A DNA stretch of 53,998 nt from an uncultured delta proteobacterium (GTDB taxonomy: Bacteria; Myxococcota_A; Polyangia; Polyangiales; Polyangiaceae), in NCBI GenBank assembly GCA_903892415.1, contig CAITIQ010000008.1:1-53998 (forward strand). The letters run 5' to 3'. A model generated the notes under the pieces. That model saw only the letters and a list, made by a program, of their open reading frames with translations. It was not told the origin of the DNA and ran no database searches. How positions within the stretch are numbered: position 1 is the stretch's first letter; each line of letters opens with the position of its first letter. This document shows, piece by piece, positions 31,061 through 40,120 of this stretch. The translations under genes were made by a program, and so were the position numbers.

Positions 31061-33502
31061 GTGAGAGTCTTGACGCGGGTGCAGGACGAGGAGCTTCGGC
31101 TCGCCGAGCTGCGCTCACTCAACATCCTCGACACAGCGGCGGAAGAGCGCTTCGACCGCATCACGCGTTTGGCGAAGCGTTTGCTCGGTGTGCCGATCGC
31201 CTTTATCTCCTTCGTCGATGCTCATCGGCAATGGTTCAAGTCGGTGCAGGGGCTGAGTCTGCGCGAGACGGCGCGAGACATCGCCTTCTGCGCCCACACC
31301 ATCCGAGAAGAGGCTCCGCTCGTTGTGCCCGACGCGAGCTTGGACCCACGGTTCTCGTCGAGCCCGCTGGTACTAGGTCCTGCCAACCTGCGCTTCTACG
31401 CGGGGGTTGCCGTTCGTTCGCGCAGCGGCGCCAAGGTGGGGACGTTGTGCGTCGCCGACGAGGTCCCACGTGAGCCGTCGGCCGAGCAGCTCGACTCGCT
31501 GTGCGAGCTTGCCGCGATGGTCGAGGCCGAGCTCGCGACGCCGCGCGGACCAAATCTCGGGCTCGGCCGCAAAGAACTCGCGGACGCCTTCCCGTATTCG
31601 TTCGTACTCGATCAGGAGCTGCGCTTTGTATCCTGGGGACGCTCGCTCGAGAAGGTGCTGGGGAGATCGCTGCGAGCGGCCTCGTTCGACGACGTGTTTC
31701 TCGTGAGGCGCCCGCCGGTCGCGTCGAAGCTCGAGGCCTTTGTTGCGGCGAAGCACCTCTTGTTCGTGCTCGAGGGGACCAAGTCGGGATCGGTCTTGCG
31801 CGGTTCGATCACGCCGACGATGGAGGGTAAGGCCGTCGTCTTTCTCGGCTCCCCGTGGATCACCTCGCTCGGCGATCTCGAGAGGCACGGGCTCACCCTC
31901 GACGACTTTGCGCTTCACGACCCGGCGATGGACCTGATCCACATGCTCGAGAACAACGCGCAATCGATCGCCGACTTACGAAGGCTGAACGGCGCGCTTG
32001 CCGACGCCAAGCGACGCGCCGAGCAGGCCACCCAGGCGAGCAGCGCCTTCCTCGCGCACATGAGCCATGAGCTCCGTACCCCGATGAACGCCGTACTCGG
32101 CATGTGCTCGCTGGTGCTCGATACAGCGCTCTCATCCGAACAACGGGACTACGTGGACACCATTCGCTCGAGCGGTGAGAGCCTGCTGGCGGTAGCCAAC
32201 GACGTGCTGGATTACTCCAAGATCGAGTCCGGCCAGCTCGCGCTCGAGAGCGTTCCGTTCTCTCCGCTGCGCCTGATCGATGATTCCTTGGACTTGGTTG
32301 CGCTGGCTGCGGCCCGCAAGGGGCTCGATCTCGCGGGTTGGTGCGAGGCTACGATACCGGACGCCGTGATCGGGGATCCGGCTCGCGTGCGTCAGATCGT
32401 TCTCAACCTCGTCGGCAACGCGGTGAAGTTCACGGAGCGTGGTCACGTGGCGGTGATCGTGAGTTACGACCAAAGCGCGCAGACGCTTTCGATCGAGGTG
32501 GAAGACACAGGGGTCGGCGTGCCGAAGGCGTTGCAACCAGGCATATTTCAAGCCTTCACGCAGGCCGAGCGCTCGACTGCACGGCGCTATGGCGGCACCG
32601 GGCTCGGCCTCACCATCAGCCTTCGTCTGGCCGAGATGATGCGGGGCACCCTCGGCGTCGAAAGCGAGGTGGGTCAAGGCGCGCGCTTCCGTCTGTGCAT
32701 CCCAGCCGCGCCAACGCAAACTCGTTCGACCGTGGCCATGCCGCTCGGCGCCGTGGGGCGCTGCATCGGCGTATGGGAGCCATCGCCCTTACACGAGCGA
32801 GCCCTGCTGCAGCGTCTTTCGCGACTCGGTGGCAGCGCGGTGTGCTTTGCCTCGCTCGACGAGGCCCTCGCGGCGGCTGAGCAAGCCTCGGTGGAGGTTC
32901 TTGTGTTCGGGCTGCGCGGTACCTCCGAAGAAGCGCGGCAACTCGTGCGAAACGTGCGCACCCGCAGCGCGGCGCCGCTGGTGGTATGTGCGCCGGCTGG
33001 CGTTCGCGCCGGGGGAGAGCGCGTTCGCTTCGTGCAGCGTCCAGCGGAGCTGACGCGGCTCGCTCGAGCGTTGGTCGAGGTGATCATGCCCGCACAGCTC
33101 GAAGAGCAGGCGCCGGCCAGCACGCCCCAACTCTCGTTGCGCATCCTGCTGGTCGAAGACGATGTGGTGAATCAAAAGGTGGCCAAGCTGCTGCTCGCGC
33201 GGATCGGCGCTAGCTGCGACGTCGCCGAGAATGGCTACGAGGCCATCGAGGCCGTCAGTACCAAGGACTACGACTTGGTGTTGATGGACGTGCAGATGCC
33301 AGAGCTCGACGGTATGGAGGCGACTCGTAGGATTCGCTCGCTTGATGGGCGTCAACCACGCATCATCGCCCTCACGGCGAACACGACGGGGGCCGAGCGC
33401 GAGGCTTGTTTCGCCGCCGGCGTGGATGATTTTTTGACCAAACCGCTCGAGCCCGAAGATCTGCGGCAGGCGCTGCTGCTGCTCCAGTCACAGCAGCGCT
33501 AG
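31061..33502 (+). CDS. H-NOX-associated hybrid histidine kinase (GAF-HNOBA-HisKA-HATPase-REC)
   Basis: Domains in order of the 813 residues: GAF (about 15-160), HNOBA (about 170-300, with '[36 protein letters not shown]' split by its usual acidic turn), coiled coil (300-330), HisKA with phospho-acceptor His336 in 'SHELRTP', HATPase with Asn453 ('LVGNAVKF') and 'GGTGLGL', a receiver-like domain without an acceptor Asp (about 565-675), and a full REC with Asp743 ('[11 protein letters not shown]'). HNOBA domains contact H-NOX, so NO or O2 sensed by the upstream protein probably controls autophosphorylation. No membrane helix is seen. The start is GTG 31061. Confidence 0.93.
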   Translation: MRVLTRVQDEELRLAELRSLNILDTAAEERFDRITRLAKRLLGVPIAFISFVDAHRQWFKSVQGLSLRETARDIAFCAHTIREEAPLVVPDASLDPRFSSSPLVLGPANLRFYAGVAVRSRSGAKVGTLCVADEVPREPSAEQLDSLCELAAMVEAELATPRGPNLGLGRKELADAFPYSFVLDQELRFVSWGRSLEKVLGRSLRAASFDDVFLVRRPPVASKLEAFVAAKHLLFVLEGTKSGSVLRGSITPTMEGKAVVFLGSPWITSLGDLERHGLTLDDFALHDPAMDLIHMLENNAQSIADLRRLNGALADAKRRAEQATQASSAFLAHMSHELRTPMNAVLGMCSLVLDTALSSEQRDYVDTIRSSGESLLAVANDVLDYSKIESGQLALESVPFSPLRLIDDSLDLVALAAARKGLDLAGWCEATIPDAVIGDPARVRQIVLNLVGNAVKFTERGHVAVIVSYDQSAQTLSIEVEDTGVGVPKALQPGIFQAFTQAERSTARRYGGTGLGLTISLRLAEMMRGTLGVESEVGQGARFRLCIPAAPTQTRSTVAMPLGAVGRCIGVWEPSPLHERALLQRLSRLGGSAVCFASLDEALAAAEQASVEVLVFGLRGTSEEARQLVRNVRTRSAAPLVVCAPAGVRAGGERVRFVQRPAELTRLARALVEVIMPAQLEEQAPASTPQLSLRILLVEDDVVNQKVAKLLLARIGASCDVAENGYEAIEAVSTKDYDLVLMDVQMPELDGMEATRRIRSLDGRQPRIIALTANTTGAEREACFAAGVDDFLTKPLEPEDLRQALLLLQSQQR

Positions 33503-33802
33503 TTCGCGCAGGGTCGCCTCGAGCGTGGCTCGCAAGTCGGAGAATTGTGCGGGCGTGCGCTTGCCTTGCTCGAGTCCGAGGGCGAGCTCGGCCAGGCGAG
33601 GCGCACCAAAGCTCTGCGCCAAACCCCGGAGCGCGTGGGCTGCGCGCCCGAGTTGGATATCGTCGCTGCAAGCGGTCTCACATTCCAAGACCCGTCGCTC
33701 GGCTTGTTGAACGAACAGCTCGACAAGCTCTGCGCGAAGCTCCGGATCGGCGTTGGTGACGGCGTTGAGCCGAGCATGGTCGACGAGCAGGGTCTCGCTC
33801 AT
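33488..33802 (-). CDS. Stand-alone Hpt phosphotransfer protein
   Basis: The 104-residue four-helix protein has the Hpt site His56 in 'AAHALRGLAQSFGAPRL'. It would accept phosphate from a receiver domain and pass it on, most likely from the REC of the hybrid kinase whose gene it overlaps tail-to-tail by 15 bp. It sits nine bases downstream of the cysteine synthase gene on the same strand, so it is probably transcribed with that gene rather than with the kinase. Confidence 0.88.
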   Translation of the reverse strand: MSETLLVDHARLNAVTNADPELRAELVELFVQQAERRVLECETACSDDIQLGRAAHALRGLAQSFGAPRLAELALGLEQGKRTPAQFSDLRATLEATLRELALL

Positions 33803-33811
33803 GAGGCTCCG

Positions 33812-34849
33812 TCAGGTTGGCTCGAACACCGTCGGGACTGCGCGGGTCGCCTGCAACCAGGCAGGCACCGGCAGCCCTTTGGAACTGAGAAATTCAGGGT
33901 TGTAGAGCTTGGATTGGTAACGCGTGCCGTAGTCACAAAGAATCGTCACGATCGTTTTTCCAGGGCCAAGCTCCTTGGCCAACTTTATGGCTCCAGCCAC
34001 GTTCACGCCGGACGAGGCTCCGAGGCAGAGCCCTTCTTCAGCCAGCAACTGAAACACAATGTTGACCGCCTCCTCGTCGTCGATGCGGAAGGCGTGGTCC
34101 ACTTTGAGACCCTCGAGGTTCTTGGTGATGCGCCCCTGCCCGATACCCTCGGTGATCGAGGAACCCTCGGCTTTGAGCTCACCGCTCGTGAAGTAAGCGA
34201 ACATGGCTGCTCCAGGCGGATCAGCCAGTCCGATCTTGATGTTCGGGTTCTTGGCGCGCAAACCCTCGGCGACGCCAGCCAAGGTACCGCCTGAGCCGAC
34301 GGCGCAGATGAAGCCATCCAGTTTGCCGTCGAGGTCACGCAAGATCTCGGGTGCCGTGGTGGTCACGTGCGCGTTGCGATTGGCCACGTTGTCGAACTGG
34401 TTTGCCCAGACTGCTCCGTTCGGCTCGGTTTGCGCGAGCGCTTCTGCCAGTCGGCCCGAGTACTTCACATAGTTATTCGGGTTCTTGTAGGGGACGGCGG
34501 GAACCAGCACGAGCTCGGCTCCAAGCAGCTTGAGCGTGTCCTTCTTCTCTTGGGACTGTGTGTCGGGCATCACGATCACAGAGCGATAACCGAGCGCGTT
34601 GCCCACCAACGTAAGGCCGATGCCAGTGTTGCCGGCCGTGCCCTCGACGATGGTCCCGCCGGGGCGCAATTGGCCGCGCTGCACCGCATCTTCGATGATG
34701 GCGAGCGCAGCGCGATCCTTGACCGACTGTCCCGGATTCATGAACTCGGCTTTGCCGAGAATCGTACAGCCCGTCTCCTCCGAGGCTCGGCGCAGTTTGA
34801 TGAGTGGGGTGTTGCCAATAACTGCGGTGAGGCCAGTGCTGCCGATCAT
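33812..34849 (-). CDS. PLP-dependent cysteine synthase family protein
   Basis: The 345-residue fold-type II enzyme has PLP Lys44 in 'NPGQSVKDRAA', the substrate loop 'EGTAGNTGIG' (TAGNTG instead of the usual TSGNTG) and the phosphate loop 'AVGSGGTLAG'. It likely forms cysteine from O-acetylserine and sulfide, but the altered loop and longer tail resemble the fungal 'cysteine synthase 2' branch, so the substrate is uncertain. The start ATG 34849 overlaps the stop of the upstream protease as ATGA. Confidence 0.9.
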   Translation of the reverse strand: MIGSTGLTAVIGNTPLIKLRRASEETGCTILGKAEFMNPGQSVKDRAALAIIEDAVQRGQLRPGGTIVEGTAGNTGIGLTLVGNALGYRSVIVMPDTQSQEKKDTLKLLGAELVLVPAVPYKNPNNYVKYSGRLAEALAQTEPNGAVWANQFDNVANRNAHVTTTAPEILRDLDGKLDGFICAVGSGGTLAGVAEGLRAKNPNIKIGLADPPGAAMFAYFTSGELKAEGSSITEGIGQGRITKNLEGLKVDHAFRIDDEEAVNIVFQLLAEEGLCLGASSGVNVAGAIKLAKELGPGKTIVTILCDYGTRYQSKLYNPEFLSSKGLPVPAWLQATRAVPTVFEPT

Positions 34850-37800
34850 GAACGTGCCCTTGTTGAAGTGCGTGTGCGTCGGGTTGCGAGTAGGCCCAAA
34901 ACTCCGAGTGCCAAGAGTGCCTTTGCACCGCTGGTGCCGCCGGCGTCGCTGGTCTCGCAGGTGCAGCCACCTGCAACCGAGTACGTCTCGTCTTCGGGCT
35001 CCGGCACCGGCACTGGTTCGGCGCAGGTCGCCTCGGTCAGCGGCTCTTTGGCTGTGCGCGGTCCGCCCTGATCGAGCGGCAGATCGTAGTTGCCAGTGTT
35101 GCGGTTGTCGTGGTGATAGCTCTCCCACTCGATCACGTTCTGGTCGGAGGCCCCGGTGTGCCACGCATAGAGCCAGCCGTTGCGGGTCCCAACAGCCACC
35201 TCGAGCGTGCCGTCGCCGTCGATGTCGCCCACCACCGGCGTTGGGATGATCCATTGGCCGGTGAACTTGGGCCAGCCCTCGGGCTCGCGCGCACATCCGT
35301 CGTACGCGTGTAGGTAGTAGCCACCCGAACCGATGATTGCTTCGGGGTAGCCGTCCCCAGTAAGGTCGGCCACCGAAGAGCTGTTGAGGAAGGTGAAGTC
35401 CTCGAGCAGCATCGGTGAGGCCGGCAACATCTTGCCGGTCTTGACGCTCCACATCGCGAGCAGGTTGTCGCCCTTGAGGTTGTCGCTTGGCGATTGGATG
35501 TTGAGCGCAAGCGTGAGCGAGCCGCCGGTTGCGACGATATCCGGTGAACCGTCTTGATCCATGTCGCCCAAGCTCGGCTGCGAGAAGAGCGGCAACATCG
35601 TGTTGGGCGTAGTGGCCTTGGTCAGCGGACCGAATACGCTCGACGGATCCAAGCCGTTGCCTCCTTCAGCGGCACTGCGCTGCGGCAAGATGAAGGGCGG
35701 GTAGGTCGAGAGCGCCAGTTGTTCGCCCGGATCGGCCGGCATAATCAACGGCGACGAACCGTTGCCGTGTGCAGCCGCTGCCAGCACTCCGTCGAAGGTG
35801 CCGACGACGGCAGCGTTGGTCACGCCCTCGGCGACCAGCGGAAACAGATTGAGCGACGTCATCGTGACCGGCCAATTCTCGAAGTACGGCGTGGGTGCAG
35901 CGGTTCCTCGGCCGTCCACCAAGTAGACCGCTCCGGAGTTACCGCCCTCGCCGATGGTCTGACTCGAGCCGACGACCAAATCCGGAAAGCCGTCAGCGTT
36001 GAAATCCGCCACGGCCGGCGTGGTGAAGATGCGGTTCGGCGGCGGCACGCTGCCACCGAAGGGACCTTGGTAGCGGACCTCCACCGGCCAGCCAGCGACG
36101 TCCCCGCCGTCCGCGTCGAACACGTAGATGTTACCGTCGAACGCTGCGGCAACGATGTCGAGCGCACCGTCGTTGTCCATGTCCGCGAGCACCGGCGCTG
36201 CGAACATCCCGCGCGCGATGCGACTCTCGGTCGACATGCACGGACCAACCGTTGGCGCCGACGGATCCAGCGAACAGGATGGAACTCGCTCGAGTCGCTT
36301 GGGCCAGCCAGCTTTGACCGAGCCGTCGTCCTCGAGCACGTAGATGGTGCCGGCGTAGGTCGCTAACACGATCTCGTTCTTGCCGTCCCCATCGAGGTCG
36401 GCGATGGCGGGAGCGCTCGTCGAAAGCGACTCGCGGCCGAGGTCCGGATCGACGCCGCTTTGGTAGGCGACGGCTGCGAGATAGCTCGGCTCACCCGCGT
36501 CGGTCGGGCTCTCGTTGAGGCCGTCCATGCGCCGCGTGAGGAATGGGAACCCGGGCAACTCTTGCGGGCCGTCATCGGTGATTTTGAGCACGTGCAGCTC
36601 GCCGCCAGCGGTGGCGTAGATCAAGTCGCGTACGCCATCCCCGTCCATGTCGGCCATCTTCGGGCTGCTCTCGCCGCCGTCCCCGACGTACACGGGAAAG
36701 CCCTTGAGCAGGTCCGGATCCGAGTGAACGTAGTAGGCACGGCGCAGCTCTCCGGGCACGTCGCCGATTTCACCACCGTAATGCGCCACCGAGCGAATGC
36801 GCACCGTCACGGTGTGCTGGTTTTCCCCGAGGTAGCTGTCGATGTCCCACTTCTCTTCTGGGATGGGCAGGCCATCAAGGTTTCGAATGTCGAACTCGGC
36901 GAGGGGCTCGTTGGCGCCAGAGACGGTGCTCGCGGGGATGCCCTTCTTCTCGTCGATCACGATGAACTCGTTGTCGAGCGGTTGCACGCCGGGCGCCCAC
37001 TCCACCACGTAGTCGTAGTTGTTGGCGCGCTTGGCGCTGACCGTCCCGACGATCGGGATCGGCGCGGTGACCTGGTCTTTGTAGAGCACCGAGAACCAGG
37101 TCGGGCTCACCACGTCTACCTCGGGCGGAATGCGTCCTTCTTTGACCGCCTCCACCGCGTTGTTCGCGTTGACACGGCCGTAGCCGAAGCGCTGATCGAA
37201 GCCCGGCTGCGACCAACGGTCGAGCGCGTTCTCCTCGCGTGACTCCGGCACGTCGATGTCGTCTGCGCCGGTGATCATCAACTGGAAGACCTCCCCCGGC
37301 GTCAGATCCACGCCGTACTTGAGCCCCGCCGACCACACCAAGCCGACCACGCCCGAGGTTTGTCCGACGGCTTCGCTCGAGCAGCCGGTGCCGGGCGCTG
37401 AGAGAAAGTTCTGCGCGCCGTAGTTGGAGCACGGGTGGTACTGCAAGAAGGTGCGCGCCTCGGTGATGCGCTCTCCCGAGTATTGGATGGCGTGAACCGG
37501 CAAGGTGTGGTTCGACACTGTCGGCATGTTGTGATGGCGGGCGTTTTCATCGGCCATCGAGGCAACGGTGATCACCCCGTTGTCCCACGCGTAGTCGAGG
37601 GCGGCCTGCGTGAACTGGTTGTTGTTCACGGTGCCGAGCGCGCTCTGCACCAGCTTGGAGCGCATGTCGGTGGCGTAGAACACAGCCTGACCAAAATCGT
37701 TCACGTCGGTGATGAAGCTGTCCCCGACGCGCGCGTGGATCACGCGGCAATCCGCACAGCCACCCGCGGTGCCGATGCCGTTGTTGGCGCGACTGGTCGA

Positions 37801-38622
37801 GTTCCGCGCTTCCCCGGTGCCGTGGCCGTAGCGGGTGTCGTCATAAGGATCATTGTCGTCCTTCATGAAGTCCCAGCCGGAGATGTCGTCGGTGTAGCCG
37901 TTGCCGTCGTCATCCACGCCGTCGCTGAAGTTGAGAATCAGATCGCCGGCGTCGAACTGGCCGTTGTTGTTCTTGTCTCCAAGCGGGTGGCCTTCGGAGG
38001 CCGCGGGAATGAGCGTCGGCGTGTCCTTGTAGTCGCCGACCGAGATGATGCCGTCGCCGTTGCAGTCGAAGCCCGCGAGCGCAGTCGAGTCGTCCAGCGG
38101 GTAGACCAGCGGGTCGAGATCGCCGCAGGGCGAACCGTCAGCAAGGGTAGGGCGGTGATTGGCGAGCTCACGGTGGTTGATGAAGGCCGCTTCGATGATG
38201 TCGGCCTCGTCCCATTTCACGCCGCTATCGGTGACGGTGATGACCACGCGCGGGTCGCCGGTGGTGAAGCGCCAGGCCATGTCGATCGACATGCCAGTCG
38301 CCGTCTCCTCGGGGCGCACGTTGTCGTTCGGCACCATGAACGAGTAGTAGTTCCACTGCCCGTTCGACCCTTCCGGCGTCCAGGCGTAGTCAGGGTCGTT
38401 CGGCCAGTTGGACGGATCCGCCAGATCGGTCGGGGTGGCCGACTCCGGCGGCGGCCAGGCTCCCTGCGCTTCGTGCTCGGGCAGCGCCGACTCGACCAAG
38501 GGCAACGCCAAAAGACTCAGCACCAACGCGGTTCGCCGCACGAAACGTCGCTTGCGTAGCGCCGAAAACGACAAGGGAGAAGGCGCGCCGAGCGCGTGGT
38601 GATTTCGTCGAACTCTGGTCAT
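34846..38622 (-). CDS. Secreted subtilisin-like (S8) protease with FG-GAP repeats and MYXO-CTERM-like tail
   Basis: From ATG 38622 the product is 1258 residues; TTG 38634 would add four. After a signal segment (about 28-48) comes an S8 domain with Asp132 ('TVTDSGVKW'), His267 ('RYGHGTGEA') and Ser423 ('GQTSGVVG'). Calcium-loop-like Asp repeats ('DCNGDGIISVGD', 'DDDGNGYTDD') are inserted between Asp and His. The second half has many FG-GAP/VCBS repeats ('DMDGDGVRDLIYA', 'DLDGDGKNEIVLA') forming a propeller. The end is a Cys pair, a Leu-rich helix and Arg-rich terminus like MYXO-CTERM, implying sorting to the cell surface. Confidence 0.92.
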   Translation of the reverse strand: MTRVRRNHHALGAPSPLSFSALRKRRFVRRTALVLSLLALPLVESALPEHEAQGAWPPPESATPTDLADPSNWPNDPDYAWTPEGSNGQWNYYSFMVPNDNVRPEETATGMSIDMAWRFTTGDPRVVITVTDSGVKWDEADIIEAAFINHRELANHRPTLADGSPCGDLDPLVYPLDDSTALAGFDCNGDGIISVGDYKDTPTLIPAASEGHPLGDKNNNGQFDAGDLILNFSDGVDDDGNGYTDDISGWDFMKDDNDPYDDTRYGHGTGEARNSTSRANNGIGTAGGCADCRVIHARVGDSFITDVNDFGQAVFYATDMRSKLVQSALGTVNNNQFTQAALDYAWDNGVITVASMADENARHHNMPTVSNHTLPVHAIQYSGERITEARTFLQYHPCSNYGAQNFLSAPGTGCSSEAVGQTSGVVGLVWSAGLKYGVDLTPGEVFQLMITGADDIDVPESREENALDRWSQPGFDQRFGYGRVNANNAVEAVKEGRIPPEVDVVSPTWFSVLYKDQVTAPIPIVGTVSAKRANNYDYVVEWAPGVQPLDNEFIVIDEKKGIPASTVSGANEPLAEFDIRNLDGLPIPEEKWDIDSYLGENQHTVTVRIRSVAHYGGEIGDVPGELRRAYYVHSDPDLLKGFPVYVGDGGESSPKMADMDGDGVRDLIYATAGGELHVLKITDDGPQELPGFPFLTRRMDGLNESPTDAGEPSYLAAVAYQSGVDPDLGRESLSTSAPAIADLDGDGKNEIVLATYAGTIYVLEDDGSVKAGWPKRLERVPSCSLDPSAPTVGPCMSTESRIARGMFAAPVLADMDNDGALDIVAAAFDGNIYVFDADGGDVAGWPVEVRYQGPFGGSVPPPNRIFTTPAVADFNADGFPDLVVGSSQTIGEGGNSGAVYLVDGRGTAAPTPYFENWPVTMTSLNLFPLVAEGVTNAAVVGTFDGVLAAAAHGNGSSPLIMPADPGEQLALSTYPPFILPQRSAAEGGNGLDPSSVFGPLTKATTPNTMLPLFSQPSLGDMDQDGSPDIVATGGSLTLALNIQSPSDNLKGDNLLAMWSVKTGKMLPASPMLLEDFTFLNSSSVADLTGDGYPEAIIGSGGYYLHAYDGCAREPEGWPKFTGQWIIPTPVVGDIDGDGTLEVAVGTRNGWLYAWHTGASDQNVIEWESYHHDNRNTGNYDLPLDQGGPRTAKEPLTEATCAEPVPVPEPEDETYSVAGGCTCETSDAGGTSGAKALLALGVLGLLATRRTRTSTRARS

Positions 38623-38675
38623 GGTGGCACCCAATTAGGAAAGCTGAGCGGCAAAGGTTACCATCGCCTCCCTTC

Positions 38676-40085
38676 ATGATAGCTGATTATTCGCAGTTCC
38701 CGCGCGTGGATCGGCTGCTGGCGATGCCAGCGTTGGAGGTCTTTTCGGAGCAGCTCGGGCGCAGCGTGGTGCTCGACCAAGTGCGTGAAACATTGGCGGC
38801 CTATCGGCGTGAGCTGGCCGCCGAGCAACGACAACAGGCGCCAACGGAGCAGGAAGCAGCCGCCCGCGCAGCGCAGGCGTGCTCCCTGCTGCTGCGAAAG
38901 CGCCTCGAGGTCGTGATCAACGCCACCGGCGTGATCCTGCATACGAACCTCGGGCGAGCTCCGCTCTCAGAAGCCGCCGTGCAGCGGCTGGCAGCGGTTT
39001 CGGCCAACTACGCGGCGATCGAGCTCGATCTCGAGTCGGGCAAACGGGGTCGGCGCGGCGCCTTCGTCGAAGAGGCGTTGGTCAAGCTCTTGGGCGTAGA
39101 AGCGGCGCTCGTGGTCAACAACTGCGCAGCCTCGACCTTGCTGATGTTGAGCGCCCTGGCGCGTGGCAAGCGCGTCATCATCTCGCGCGGGGAGCTCGTC
39201 GAGATTGGCGGTGGTTTCCGCGTTCCGGACGTGCTTCGCGAGAGCGGAGCCGAGCTCGTCGAAGTGGGCACCACCAACAAAACGCGGCTCGCCGACTACG
39301 AGCGAGCGCTCGATCAGGCCGGCGACGGCGCGCTGATCTTGCGTGTCCACCCGGGGAATTTTCAACAAACCGGCTTCGTAGAGCGACCGTCCCTCTCGCA
39401 GTTGGCCGAGCTTGCGCAGCGGCGCGGCGTTTTGCTGCTCAAGGATCTCGGCGGTGGTGCGCTGGTCGATCTCGGGCCCACCGGCTTCGTCGGCGAGCCG
39501 CTCGCTCCCGCCGTCGTGGCCAGCGGTGTGGACGTGGTCACCTTCAGCACCGACAAGGTGCTCGGCGGTCCACAAGGCGGCGTCGCCGCTGGTAAACGCA
39601 GCTTGATCGAAAAGCTGCGCAGCCATCCGTTGCATCGCGCGTTGCGGTTAGGCCGCCTGCCCACCGTCGCGCTCGAGGCCACGTTGGAGGCGTATCTGCG
39701 CGGTACCGCGTTTAGCGAGGTCCCAGCACTGTCGCTGATCGCGACGCCGGTAGAGCAGCTCGCGGCCCGGGTGCAAGGTTGGACCGAGGCGCTCGCCGAC
39801 TTCGACGGGCTCGTTTCAGCGGTGCCGACCTTGACTGAGATGGGCGGCGGTAGCCTCGCTGGGCGTACCATCGCTTCGGCGGGGCTACGAGTACGCGGCA
39901 AGGCTTTTTCGGCCGATGAGCTGCTGACGACGTTGCGGCGTGGAAAGCCTGCCGTGCTCGGGCGCATCCAGGAAGACGCGGTCATCCTCGATGCACGCAC
40001 GGTGTTTCCACGCCAGGATGAACAGCTGGTTTTAGCGTTGCGCTCGGCGCTCCGCCAAGTTTCCCGTTTGCCGGATCAGCGCTAG
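38676..40085 (+). CDS. selA: L-seryl-tRNA(Sec) selenium transferase
   Basis: The 469-residue PLP enzyme converts Ser-tRNA(Sec) to Sec-tRNA(Sec) using selenophosphate. 'INATGVILHTNLGRAPLS', 'VNNCAASTLLML' and 'RGELVEIGGGFRVPDV' are typical SelA blocks, and PLP Lys294 sits in 'FSTDKVLGGPQGG'. Length fits the family. The gene is divergent from the protease. Neither selB, selD nor a selenocysteine tRNA gene is in the window. Confidence 0.95.
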   Translation: MIADYSQFPRVDRLLAMPALEVFSEQLGRSVVLDQVRETLAAYRRELAAEQRQQAPTEQEAAARAAQACSLLLRKRLEVVINATGVILHTNLGRAPLSEAAVQRLAAVSANYAAIELDLESGKRGRRGAFVEEALVKLLGVEAALVVNNCAASTLLMLSALARGKRVIISRGELVEIGGGFRVPDVLRESGAELVEVGTTNKTRLADYERALDQAGDGALILRVHPGNFQQTGFVERPSLSQLAELAQRRGVLLLKDLGGGALVDLGPTGFVGEPLAPAVVASGVDVVTFSTDKVLGGPQGGVAAGKRSLIEKLRSHPLHRALRLGRLPTVALEATLEAYLRGTAFSEVPALSLIATPVEQLAARVQGWTEALADFDGLVSAVPTLTEMGGGSLAGRTIASAGLRVRGKAFSADELLTTLRRGKPAVLGRIQEDAVILDARTVFPRQDEQLVLALRSALRQVSRLPDQR

Positions 40086-40120
40086 GCTTGTGCTACTTAA
40101 CGAACGTGAAGGGGACTGAA

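Noticed and set aside
37435..38559. 374-codon Val/Asp-rich plus-strand frame
   Set aside because: It is the reverse of the S8 protease catalytic region, whose Asp, His and Ser motifs are intact.
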